From an uncultured Bacillota bacterium (lineage in GTDB: Bacteria > Bacillota > Clostridia > Peptostreptococcales > Anaerovoracaceae): a stretch of DNA of 39,680 bases. Position 1 is the stretch's first letter. Every line of letters starts with the position of its first letter. The position numbers and the translations under genes were made by a program. Of this stretch, positions 1 to 6,891 are shown piece by piece. The notes below the pieces were generated by a model, which saw only the letters and a program-made list of their open reading frames with translations, did not search any database and was not told the DNA's origin. The stretch lies in contig CASFMJ010000087.1 of assembly GCA_949295785.1 (NCBI GenBank), positions 1 through 39,680 on the forward strand, written 5' to 3'.

Positions 1-41
1 CAATATGTCAAACCCCCAAATTACGAATTTACTCGTCAGCA

Positions 42-77
42 TGGAATTTACCTTTTCATGTGGAATTTACTTTTTCA
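42..77. repeat. Tandem 17-bp near-identical direct repeat
   Basis: Two copies of a 17-base unit (42-58 and 61-77) start with TGGAATTTAC, end with TTTTCA and differ at one base; their period is 19 bases. They lie just upstream of the pyrR promoter, at the left window edge. Repeated end motifs of this kind occur at termini of IS21-type elements, so the edge of an insertion sequence lying to the left is possible. No transposase is visible in the window to support this. An operator is the alternative. Confidence 0.4.
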
Positions 78-110
78 CTCAACCAAAAACATAAAATATC
101 CCCATCACCC

Positions 111-139
111 TTGACAAACGTACACTTCACTAAGATAAT
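111..139 (+). promoter_or_regulatory. Sigma-70-type promoter of pyrR
   Basis: TTGACA at 111-116 is followed after 17 bases by GATAAT at 134-139. Transcription would start near 146, only about 32 nt before the pyrR start codon. That leader is too short to hold the usual PyrR-binding anti-antiterminator and terminator. Confidence 0.75.
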
Positions 140-177
140 GGATATACAAGTTTTTACATATTTAGCAGGAGAATATA

Positions 178-714
178 ATGGCATTAAAAGCAACTCTAAT
201 GACAGAAGAGGAAATGACAAGAGCGCTGAAACGTATGTCTCATCAGATACTGGAATTTAATCAGGGCGCCGAAAACATAGTAATACTGGGGATAAAACGC
301 CGCGGTCTTCCTCTGGCAGTTTCCCTTGCCCGCAATATAAAATCTATTGAAGGAGTAGATGTGCCTGTGGGAGAACTGGATATTTCACTTTACAGAGATG
401 ATGTGGACAGATCTTCAGATGAACCTGTAGTATCAGACTGCCATATCGAATCAGAGATTACAGGAAAAGACATTATTTTAGTAGATGATGTACTATATAC
501 GGGCAGAACTGTAAGGGCTGCTCTTGATGCAATCTCAAAGTACGGCAGAGCCTCCACCATACAGCTTGCTGTGCTCATTGACCGTGGACATCGCGAACTG
601 CCTATCCGGGCCGATTATGTGGGAAAAAATGTTCCTACTTCCCGGGATGAGCTTGTCGCCGTATATGTAAGTGATTTAGACGGTGAAAATGCTGTAAGAT
701 TATTTTCAGAATAA
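178..714 (+). CDS. pyrR: Bifunctional pyr operon attenuator / uracil phosphoribosyltransferase PyrR
   Basis: The 178-residue protein has the normal PyrR length. It carries the type I phosphoribosyltransferase PRPP loop VDDVLYTGRT at about residues 102-111 and the N-terminal RRGLPLA stretch. PyrR proteins bind pyr mRNA in response to UMP/UTP and also make UMP from uracil and PRPP. The start follows AGGAGA at a good distance. No pyr biosynthetic gene follows. A terminator at 810-847 ends the unit, so pyrR is monocistronic here. Its own short leader cannot obviously be attenuated, so any RNA targets must lie elsewhere. The family assignment is firm; the balance between regulator and enzyme roles is inference. 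Confidence 0.95.
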   Translation: MALKATLMTEEEMTRALKRMSHQILEFNQGAENIVILGIKRRGLPLAVSLARNIKSIEGVDVPVGELDISLYRDDVDRSSDEPVVSDCHIESEITGKDIILVDDVLYTGRTVRAALDAISKYGRASTIQLAVLIDRGHRELPIRADYVGKNVPTSRDELVAVYVSDLDGENAVRLFSE

Positions 715-720
715 AGTTTA

Positions 721-767
721 ATTCATTTTTGAATCGTCATGCGCCATATTTTGATTCAAAATTGAAT
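721..767. promoter_or_regulatory. Inverted repeat, candidate upstream activator site
   Basis: ATTCATTTTTGAATC (721-735) and GATTCAAAATTGAAT (753-767) are reverse complements at 14 of 15 positions. Their centre lies about 135 bp upstream of the start predicted from the sigma-54 promoter at 853-867, the usual placement for an enhancer-binding activator. The 11-mer ATTTTTGAATC recurs exactly at 3425-3435 beside the nearby activator gene. No T-tract follows, so a terminator role is unlikely. The activator at 1270-3339 is the inferred ligand. Confidence 0.5.
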
Positions 768-809
768 TAATCTGATTGTTTTGCAGAGCGGATTATTTTC
801 ATTTATATG

Positions 810-847
810 CTAAAATGGTTAAATTCAGCCATTTTAGTATTTTTTTG
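810..847 (+). terminator. Intrinsic terminator after pyrR
   Basis: CTAAAATGG (810-818) and CCATTTTAG (829-837) form a perfect 9-bp stem followed by a T-rich run to about 847. It separates pyrR from the sigma-54 promoter that starts a few bases later. Confidence 0.75.
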
Positions 848-852
848 TTTTT

Positions 853-867
853 TGGCACGGTGTTTGC
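853..867 (+). promoter_or_regulatory. Sigma-54 (-24/-12) promoter
   Basis: TGGCAC-N5-TTGC matches the sigma-54 consensus exactly, with invariant GG at 854-855 and GC at 866-867. A start near 879 would give a leader of about 55 nt to the ATG at 934. No other gene lies downstream before a strong terminator, so the small protein at 934-1185 is the only coding target. A sigma-54 activator is encoded convergently next door. Confidence 0.85.
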
Positions 868-933
868 ATTATAGATGTGTGTAAACAAAAGATAACCAAG
901 AATGTATATATCAGAATTTCAGGAGGTAAAAAA

Positions 934-1185
934 ATGTGTAAAAAAGAATTATTAGACAAAGCATTCAGAGATGCTGTAACAGAAGTAAACGTTAATGCTA
1001 TGGAAAACATGGACATCGCAGCAGAAGCTATTGAAACTTCAATGAGAGCTTTTGCAGAAAGAGAAAAAGTTGATTTCACTGATGATGAAATCAAAGCTAC
1101 TATTGTTGCTGGTCTTGATACTTTCAACGAAATAGCACACAAAGAGGATGTTAATTCTCCATTCAACGGCAAGATGATGCTCTAA
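934..1185 (+). CDS. Small acidic protein of unknown function, sigma-54-driven
   Basis: This 83-residue protein begins MCKKELLDKAFRDAV and follows a consensus AGGAGG (921-926) seven bases before the ATG. An in-frame ATG further upstream (877) would sit at the predicted transcription start and has no ribosome site. The sequence is acidic, with amphipathic helix-like stretches, no signal peptide, no membrane segment and one cysteine at position 2. I recognise no family. It is the sole gene between a perfect sigma-54 promoter and a 14-bp-stem terminator. It therefore behaves as a dedicated output of an enhancer-dependent promoter, probably under the neighbouring activator (inference). A small regulatory, chaperone or adaptor protein is possible; nothing in the sequence decides. 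Confidence 0.8.
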   Translation: MCKKELLDKAFRDAVTEVNVNAMENMDIAAEAIETSMRAFAEREKVDFTDDEIKATIVAGLDTFNEIAHKEDVNSPFNGKMML

Positions 1186-1236
1186 TTTATCACAGCAAGC
1201 CCTCTAAATATAAATATATAAATAAGACACACACAC

Positions 1237-1267
1237 AGAAAGACAGAGCCTTGGGCTCTGTCTTTCT
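1237..1267. terminator. Strong terminator between convergent genes
   Basis: A perfect 14-bp stem, AGAAAGACAGAGCC (1237-1250) against 1254-1267 with a 3-base loop, lies between the small protein and the 3' end of the activator gene. The stem ends in TTTCT followed by GTTT on the plus strand. It can serve both convergent transcripts. Confidence 0.75.
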
Positions 1268-1269
1268 GT

Positions 1270-3339
1270 TTACAGTCCGTATTTCACTTTCTTTCTTGCA
1301 AGAGTGGGCTGGGGAATATTCAGCAGTTCTGCAGCTTTCCTGGTCGTCTTTTCTTTTTTCAGCGCATAGGCTATCAATTTTTTCTCCTGGTCTTCCATTA
1401 TTCTTGAAAAATCCAGAGCAGTTCCGCTTTTAAATTCTTTCTTTACATCCACCATTACATCATCATAAAAAGTATCATTTAAAAGGTCATCTACTGTATA
1501 TTCATCTATAAATTCACTTTTTTCAGTTATATAAAGGCGATGCACAGTATTTTCCAGTTCTCTAACATTGCCTGGCCAGTGATATTCACACAGGCGATCA
1601 AGAGCATCTATGGTAAAATGCTTTTCTATACCGTATTTTTCGCTGTAATGTTTTATAAAATTCTCAGCGAGACATGCTATATCTTCCTTACGTCTTCTTA
1701 AAGGCGGGACTTCTATCATACATATGTTAAGTCTGTAGTACAGGTCTTCCCGGAATTTGCCTTCATCTACCAGTTTTTTAAGGGATATGTTGTTTGCACA
1801 TATGACACGCACATTGACTGTTTTCTGTTCCGTTCCTCCCACCCGGTAGTATGAACTTTCCTGCAGTACTCTCAGAAGCTTTGACTGCATCGCAAGAGGC
1901 AGACTTCCGATTTCGTCCAGAAAAAGAGTCCCGTTATTTGCAATTTCAAAATACCCTGCCTTACCGGTTGCCTGCGCTCCGGTAAAGGAACCTTTCTCAT
2001 ATCCGAAGAACTCTGATTCGGCCAGATTTTCCTGTATTGTAGCGCAGTTTATTTTTATACAGGGTTTGCCTTTTCTGGGGCTGTTCCTGTGTAGTATATC
2101 GAGTATTTTTTCCTTACCTACACCTGTTTCACCCTGTATTATGACATTGCAGTCATATTTGGCAACATTCATTACAGTATCTATCAGATCTGCAGTCACA
2201 GGACTCATATATACAAAGTCTTCCACTTTCTGAGGTTCTCTGTCTTCATTTTTTACTCTGGCACTGTGAAGCGCAATAGATCTCCTTGACCGGTGAGACA
2301 GTATGGTATTGATTTCCTCCAGCTTTTCTGCAAGCTGACGTGTCAGTTCAGCAGCAAAATCGTAAGCTTTTTCAGCATATCCATCGAGAGCATAGCTGGT
2401 TACCTCTTTACCCAGGCAATCAATAGCAAGAAGACTCTGAAAATAGTTTTTTCTTACTCCCGCATGAAAAAGAAAGCCTTTATTTCTTACCAGAAGTGCT
2501 GATATGGTTTCAGCTCCCTTGATGTCCTCCAGATCTATTATTGCATCCATATATTCTTCTTTTTCTTCTCTGCATATCTGTTCTACTGCATTTACAGGCC
2601 TGGACATGTCTACAAAATAAACCCTGTTTATAAGCCCGTCAAAAGTCTTTTCAAATTCTTTTTTATTGATATATGCCAGCGCATCCATGTCCATTGCGGA
2701 AACAATCCTTACATCACCGCCGCCATAGCAGCGCAGCAGCTGGGCATACAGCAGGTTTTCTATCAGATTGCTCCCTACTATAGCAACCCTTTCAGGTTTC
2801 TTTTCTGTTATCACATCTCTTAAATCCAGCAGACTTCCTTCTTCATCCAAGGCGCAAAGAAGGGGTCTTATATCTATATCTTCCGGCCGTTTGGCAATCT
2901 GTGACGATTCAAATATTATGGCATATCCGCTGCACCATATTTCACCATAATTATAATCTATTTTGTCTATACTATCTATGTGCATGGGAAATCCCGATAT
3001 GGATGCAAGGCTTATTATTCTGTCCCCCGCTTTAAACCCTTCTTTACAGTCACCATATATTTCTTCTATCGTTCCGGCCATAATCCCGCTGCTTTCAGTA
3101 TAAGGATTCTGAAGTTTACCTCTTTTGCTGATTATTGTCATTATACGCTCTTTTATGCGGCTCTCACTGAACTGACAATCACTGCAGATCTGGTTAAAAT
3201 TATCTCCTTCAAGTTTTATAACTTCAACAGAAACTCTTATTTCTCCGGGTCCTATATTTTTTGAGTTATCCAGCCTCCATGCCGTGGGAGGAATTGTTCC
3301 AAGAGGTTCTGCAACTCTCTCAATTCCAAAGTATTTCAT
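1270..3339 (-). CDS. Sigma-54 activator with diaminohexanoate dehydrogenase-like sensor domain
   Basis: A 689-residue enhancer-binding protein. Residues 1 to about 345 resemble L-erythro-3,5-diaminohexanoate dehydrogenase of lysine fermentation (opening pattern, KLQNPYTESSG, GDRIISLASISG). The Rossmann glycine motif is degenerate (VAIVGSNLIENL, 185-196), so NAD(P) catalysis is doubtful and a sensing role is inferred. The AAA+ domain follows: Walker A GETGVGKE (403-410), the sigma-54 contact loop GSFTGA (450-455, a GAFTGA variant) and Walker B TLFLDE (471-476). A Fis/TyrR-like helix-turn-helix fills the last 25 residues. The start was chosen because GAGGAG lies seven bases upstream; an upstream extension of 11 residues lacks a good site. 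It is divergent from an APC transporter and convergent with a sigma-54-driven small gene. Its ligand may be an amino-acid fermentation intermediate. Confidence 0.88.
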   Translation of the reverse strand: MKYFGIERVAEPLGTIPPTAWRLDNSKNIGPGEIRVSVEVIKLEGDNFNQICSDCQFSESRIKERIMTIISKRGKLQNPYTESSGIMAGTIEEIYGDCKEGFKAGDRIISLASISGFPMHIDSIDKIDYNYGEIWCSGYAIIFESSQIAKRPEDIDIRPLLCALDEEGSLLDLRDVITEKKPERVAIVGSNLIENLLYAQLLRCYGGGDVRIVSAMDMDALAYINKKEFEKTFDGLINRVYFVDMSRPVNAVEQICREEKEEYMDAIIDLEDIKGAETISALLVRNKGFLFHAGVRKNYFQSLLAIDCLGKEVTSYALDGYAEKAYDFAAELTRQLAEKLEEINTILSHRSRRSIALHSARVKNEDREPQKVEDFVYMSPVTADLIDTVMNVAKYDCNVIIQGETGVGKEKILDILHRNSPRKGKPCIKINCATIQENLAESEFFGYEKGSFTGAQATGKAGYFEIANNGTLFLDEIGSLPLAMQSKLLRVLQESSYYRVGGTEQKTVNVRVICANNISLKKLVDEGKFREDLYYRLNICMIEVPPLRRRKEDIACLAENFIKHYSEKYGIEKHFTIDALDRLCEYHWPGNVRELENTVHRLYITEKSEFIDEYTVDDLLNDTFYDDVMVDVKKEFKSGTALDFSRIMEDQEKKLIAYALKKEKTTRKAAELLNIPQPTLARKKVKYGL

Positions 3340-3385
3340 CTTATACTCCTCGCTATCTTTTTCAGCAAACACCTTACTTTTATAT

Positions 3386-3413
3386 CTTATATTGCATTAT
3401 TGCTTTCTGTCAA
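3386..3413 (-). promoter_or_regulatory. Sigma-70-type promoter of the activator gene
   Basis: Read on the minus strand, TTGACA (3413-3408) and TATAAG (3391-3386) are 16 bases apart, upstream of the activator at 1270-3339. The activator is therefore probably made from a housekeeping promoter. Confidence 0.6.
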
Positions 3414-3424
3414 TAGTATGATTT

Positions 3425-3440
3425 ATTTTTGAATCAATTG
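3425..3440. promoter_or_regulatory. Possible second binding site of the 1270-3339 activator
   Basis: ATTTTTGAATC (3425-3435) is identical to the left arm of the inverted repeat at 721-735 and continues into CAATTG. It lies in the divergent intergenic region, upstream of both the activator and the APC transporter. It could mediate autoregulation or control of the transporter. Only one arm is well conserved. Confidence 0.35.
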
Positions 3441-3527
3441 TATTATCTTATATAAAAAATTAAAACACGGGTATTTTAAAGAAGATAGAGAATAATAATA
3501 TGAGTATAAAAAAATTGGAGGAGAAAT

Positions 3528-4949
3528 ATGAAAAAAAATGAAGAAGGTCTGGGTCTTGGCAAGATAACACTGTTTGCCATAGGAGCCACCCTCGCCAGCG
3601 GCGCATTCAGTCTCTCAGGAGATTTTGCCGCATCCGGCGCCTATCCCCTCGCTGTACTTATCGGCTGGGGTATCAGCGGTCTGGGCATGCTTACTCTCAC
3701 CCTGTGTTTCTTCAGACTCAGTGTCATAAAGCCGGAGCTCACAAGCGGACTTTACAGCTATGCAAAAGCCGGTTTCGGTCATTATATCGGTTTCAATTCT
3801 GCCTGGGGATTCTGGCTCAGTGCTCTTTTAGGAAATCTTTCTTTCATAACTCTGTTTTTTGCTTCTCTGGGCAACTTTTTCTCTATATTCGGAAATGGCA
3901 CCAATCTTATCTCGGTGATTTTAGGCTCTGTGATGGTATGGGCCTTCGGCATCCTTGTCTTGAGAGGTGTCAACGAAGCTATAGCCATAAATACAGTTGT
4001 AGTTATAGCTAAAGTTATACCCATTGCAGTTATGATAATAGCAATAATATACGCAGGGGCTTTTGATCCTGATACATTCACTGCTAATCTTACCGGAGAA
4101 GGCAGCGGGCTTTCTTTGATGGAACAGGTAAGATCCACCGTATATACTACAGTGTGGGTATTCATCGGCATAGAGGGTGCCGTTGTAATATCCGGCAGAG
4201 CAAAATCCACATCTGTAGCAGGAAAAGCCACAATACTTGCTTTTATATCTCTCTTTGTTCTTTATGTAATTATTTCTGTTCTCAGTATGGGGGTAATGAC
4301 TACTGAAGAACTTGCAGCTCTCGGTAATCCGCCTATGGCCTTTGTTTTGCAGTCTGTGGTGGGTCCCTGGGGAAGTATACTTGTCAATGTGGGTGTTATC
4401 ATATCTGTAGGAGGTGCACTGTTCACTTATACCATATTATGTGTAGACAGTATTTATGCCCCTGCCATGCAGCACTGCTTTCCTGCAAGCTTTACAAAAC
4501 AGAATAAAAACGGCGCACCTGTCAGCGGGGTGCTTATTACTACACTGGTAACACAATTTTTTCTTATAATAATATATTTCAATGATGCCACATATCAGGT
4601 CATATACTCCATATCAACAAGTGCCATAATGGTTCCTTATACGCTTTCTGCTTTCTACTGTCTCAAACTGACTTTTTCTGAGAAAAAACACGGCAGAGGC
4701 CTTCTTGTATGGATATATTCACTGCTTGGCTCAGCATATGGTATATGGATGCTATATGCCGGTGGTATAAATCACCTTCTTATTTCAGCGCTTCTTTATG
4801 CTCCCGGCACAATACTGTATGTGAAAGCACGGCGAGAACAAGGCGGCAGTATTTTTCCCTCTGCAGCTGATAAAACTGCATTTGCGGTTGTAGCTTTAAT
4901 GGCAGCAGCATCTGTTTATCTTCTTATAACGGGCTATATATCCATTTAA
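3528..4949 (+). CDS. APC superfamily amino-acid permease/antiporter (APA type)
   Basis: A 473-residue, very hydrophobic protein with about 12 membrane segments. It opens with GLGLGKITLFAIGATLASG, the APC first-helix glycine pattern. The arrangement resembles the basic amino acid/polyamine antiporter (arginine/ornithine, lysine/cadaverine) group, but the substrate cannot be read from sequence. The start follows GGAGGAG at ideal spacing. It is divergent from the activator with the dehydrogenase-like sensor, so the two probably share an amino-acid-related role (inference). No convincing -24/-12 element precedes it. A GC-rich hairpin at 4986-5007 follows. Confidence 0.88.
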   Translation: MKKNEEGLGLGKITLFAIGATLASGAFSLSGDFAASGAYPLAVLIGWGISGLGMLTLTLCFFRLSVIKPELTSGLYSYAKAGFGHYIGFNSAWGFWLSALLGNLSFITLFFASLGNFFSIFGNGTNLISVILGSVMVWAFGILVLRGVNEAIAINTVVVIAKVIPIAVMIIAIIYAGAFDPDTFTANLTGEGSGLSLMEQVRSTVYTTVWVFIGIEGAVVISGRAKSTSVAGKATILAFISLFVLYVIISVLSMGVMTTEELAALGNPPMAFVLQSVVGPWGSILVNVGVIISVGGALFTYTILCVDSIYAPAMQHCFPASFTKQNKNGAPVSGVLITTLVTQFFLIIIYFNDATYQVIYSISTSAIMVPYTLSAFYCLKLTFSEKKHGRGLLVWIYSLLGSAYGIWMLYAGGINHLLISALLYAPGTILYVKARREQGGSIFPSAADKTAFAVVALMAAASVYLLITGYISI

Positions 4950-4985
4950 CCCCGTGTAAACATTTATATATGGATAATCGACAAA

Positions 4986-5007
4986 AGCTCCGGCTGCTGC
5001 CGGAGCT
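4986..5007 (+). terminator. GC-rich hairpin after the APC permease
   Basis: AGCTCCGGC and GCCGGAGCT form a perfect 9-bp stem with loop TGCT, 37 bases after the stop codon. The tail AAAGTATTTTA has only a weak T-run, so termination efficiency is uncertain. Confidence 0.55.
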
Positions 5008-5060
5008 AAAGTATTTTACGGAATCATTACACATATGTTCTGGCTTTATTCACAAATAGC

Positions 5061-5101
5061 TTGACATGAAAGAAAAAGCATAATATAATTAACAATGTTA
5101 A
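5061..5101 (+). promoter_or_regulatory. Consensus promoter with MarR-type operator
   Basis: TTGACA (5061-5066), 17 bases, then TATAAT (5084-5089) form a perfect sigma-70-type promoter. The near-palindrome TTAACAATGTTAA (5089-5101) overlaps the -10 and start region. An AT-rich inverted repeat of this size at a marR gene suggests autorepression. Confidence 0.7.
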
Positions 5102-5128
5102 CTAATTAAGGAAGGTATACGATAGAAA

Positions 5129-5575
5129 ATGGAATGGACTGATATGGTACATTATCAGCAGCAGATGCAAAAAATCATGCGAGCGCTGCTTCCGGTGCAC
5201 AAATCACTGCTGACGGTCAGTGAGTGCGAACTTCTTGCATATCTTTATCTTCAGCCTGATCAGAATACACCTCTTTTACTGAGTAATGGAAGCGGCATGA
5301 AAAAAGAAGCGGTAAGCCGCTGCCTGAAATCATTATACGAAAAAAAATGTATCTGCAAACAGCGGCAGTCAGCAGATGAACGCAGCTACAGGCTTTTTAT
5401 AACTGACACGGGGCTATCCGAACTGAAACATGGGTACGAAAGTATTTTACAGCCGTTTTATGATCTTTGGCGAAGCGCCGGCGAGGATTTCGAAGATTTT
5501 ATGCGCTGTGCCGATAAACTGGCCACCCATATTGAGAAAGGACAAGGGAAAAAATTTGACGATCAGATTCTATGA
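5129..5575 (+). CDS. MarR-family transcriptional regulator
   Basis: A 148-residue winged-helix protein. The central part (LLSNGSGMKKEAVSRCLKSLYEKKCI) fits the recognition helix, and RQSADERSYRLFITDTG fits the MarR wing and strand pattern. MarR proteins are dimeric repressors relieved by small, often aromatic, ligands. The gene overlaps the downstream exporter by 20 bases, giving translational coupling, so it most likely controls that exporter and itself through the operator at 5089-5101. The purine-rich stretch upstream is about 13 bases from this ATG, longer than ideal, so a slightly different start is possible. Confidence 0.88.
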   Translation: MEWTDMVHYQQQMQKIMRALLPVHKSLLTVSECELLAYLYLQPDQNTPLLLSNGSGMKKEAVSRCLKSLYEKKCICKQRQSADERSYRLFITDTGLSELKHGYESILQPFYDLWRSAGEDFEDFMRCADKLATHIEKGQGKKFDDQIL

Positions 5576-6644
5576 TGCACTGCAGCTGGACCCTTCTGTG
5601 CTGAAGGGTGAAATCAGATCCTGCAGCAAAATTAAAGATAAAGTATATTACTGGACCGCAATAGCTGTACGTTCTATATTGATCGTATCTTTTGCAGTAT
5701 TGTTTATAAGCCTTCTGTCCGCTATTTTCAGAGAAGGCAATACACCCCTTGCTGTAGTTCTGCTATGTATACTGCTTGGAATCCGCTTTGTAAACTTTGG
5801 ATATTGTATCACTGACTCTCTCATAACTCTGGCGGTAGCTCTGTCTGTTCTTGTGGCAGCACCCTGCGCAGCAGCGATTTGCCCTGCAGGCTTTCTCATC
5901 CCGTTACATTTTGCTGCGTTTTTTTCACTGCTTTATATGACGTCGCAGCACCCTGAAATGGGAAACGCTGGTCTGTATAGTTTCGCATATGTTTATCTTA
6001 CAGGCAACCCGGTAGAGGGAGAATCTTTTACATACCGCATTCTTATGGCTCTTGCAGGCTATCTGGTCTGCGGAGTGATAATGTTTATAAAACACCGTAA
6101 TAAACACAAGGCGGTACGCTTCAGAAAAGTTATCCACAATTTTGATATTTCTTCATCTGTTCACATATGGCAGCTCAGGATGGCGCTGGGAGTCAGCCTT
6201 ATACTGACTGCCGGCCAGCTTTTTTCCATAGAGCGATTCATGTGGATGGGATTTGCATGTGCATCGCTTCTGTCAGAATATCCCTACTCCCACAATACGA
6301 CAGTCCGTTTTAGGCAGCGCATAGAAGGAGTGATCGCAGGTTCAGCAGCTTTTGCTGTCATTTATATGATGCTTCCCAAACCGTTCCACTTTATTTTAGG
6401 ATCTCTGGGAGGCTTATGCTTAGGTTTCTGTACAGACTATAAGTATAAAACCGCACTGAACTGTTTTGGCGCACTCATGCTGGGAACCGGGGTTTATGGG
6501 CTTCAGGGTGCCGTTTTGCTTCGTATTGCAGATACGGTGCTGGGTGTAACATTCGGCACTATTTTTGCTTCAGTATTTCATAGAGTGATAAGCATCAGAT
6601 TTCTGCCCCGGCCTGAAGAGGAAATTCAAATGGAAAATATATGA
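5556..6644 (+). CDS. FUSC / aromatic acid exporter-like membrane protein
   Basis: A 362-residue protein starting at TTG 5556, seven bases after AAGGG. The start was chosen because the conserved-looking FYDALQLDPSVLK begins directly behind it, and the longer reading frame is only marR sequence out of frame. Two blocks of hydrophobic helices (about residues 35-120 and 200-330) are separated by a basic segment, the pattern of half-size FUSC/ArAE transporters. These are proposed to export aromatic acids or other small toxic molecules. Coupling to marR supports an inducible efflux unit. Substrate unknown. Confidence 0.75.
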   Translation: MTIRFYDALQLDPSVLKGEIRSCSKIKDKVYYWTAIAVRSILIVSFAVLFISLLSAIFREGNTPLAVVLLCILLGIRFVNFGYCITDSLITLAVALSVLVAAPCAAAICPAGFLIPLHFAAFFSLLYMTSQHPEMGNAGLYSFAYVYLTGNPVEGESFTYRILMALAGYLVCGVIMFIKHRNKHKAVRFRKVIHNFDISSSVHIWQLRMALGVSLILTAGQLFSIERFMWMGFACASLLSEYPYSHNTTVRFRQRIEGVIAGSAAFAVIYMMLPKPFHFILGSLGGLCLGFCTDYKYKTALNCFGALMLGTGVYGLQGAVLLRIADTVLGVTFGTIFASVFHRVISIRFLPRPEEEIQMENI

Positions 6645-6740
6645 TTATGCAATACTGATCTTTTCATATTGTTTCCGCACCCTTTTGAATTTGCTTATTC
6701 TAAACCTATTCATCCTATAGCAATAACCTTATTCTGCATT

Positions 6741-6777
6741 AAAAAAACCTGTGCATTTCATAAAATCAAATGCACAG
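6741..6777 (-). terminator. Terminator downstream of the ppdK-like gene
   Basis: CTGTGCATTT (6749-6758) and AAATGCACAG (6768-6777) are perfect complements. On the minus strand the stem is followed by GTTTTTTT, a good terminator for the long minus-strand operon ending at 6892. On the plus strand the following run is only GCTTTT, so termination of the FUSC gene would be weaker. Confidence 0.75.
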
Positions 6778-6891
6778 AGCTTTTGTCCGATCATATTAAA
6801 TATTATACCACACCAGCTGGCCGGTATTACATACCACCAGTCATAAGGTTTCTTCTTACCGATTAGCACAAAGACCGATGATCGTGCCTTT

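Noticed and set aside
3455-3480. AACACGGGTATTTTA before the APC permease as a sigma-54 promoter
   Set aside because: Both invariant dinucleotides (GG at -24, GC at -12) are missing.
6669-6866. Plus-strand frame of 65 codons between the FUSC gene and the ppdK-like gene
   Set aside because: No ribosome site, and it spans the terminator hairpin at 6741-6777.
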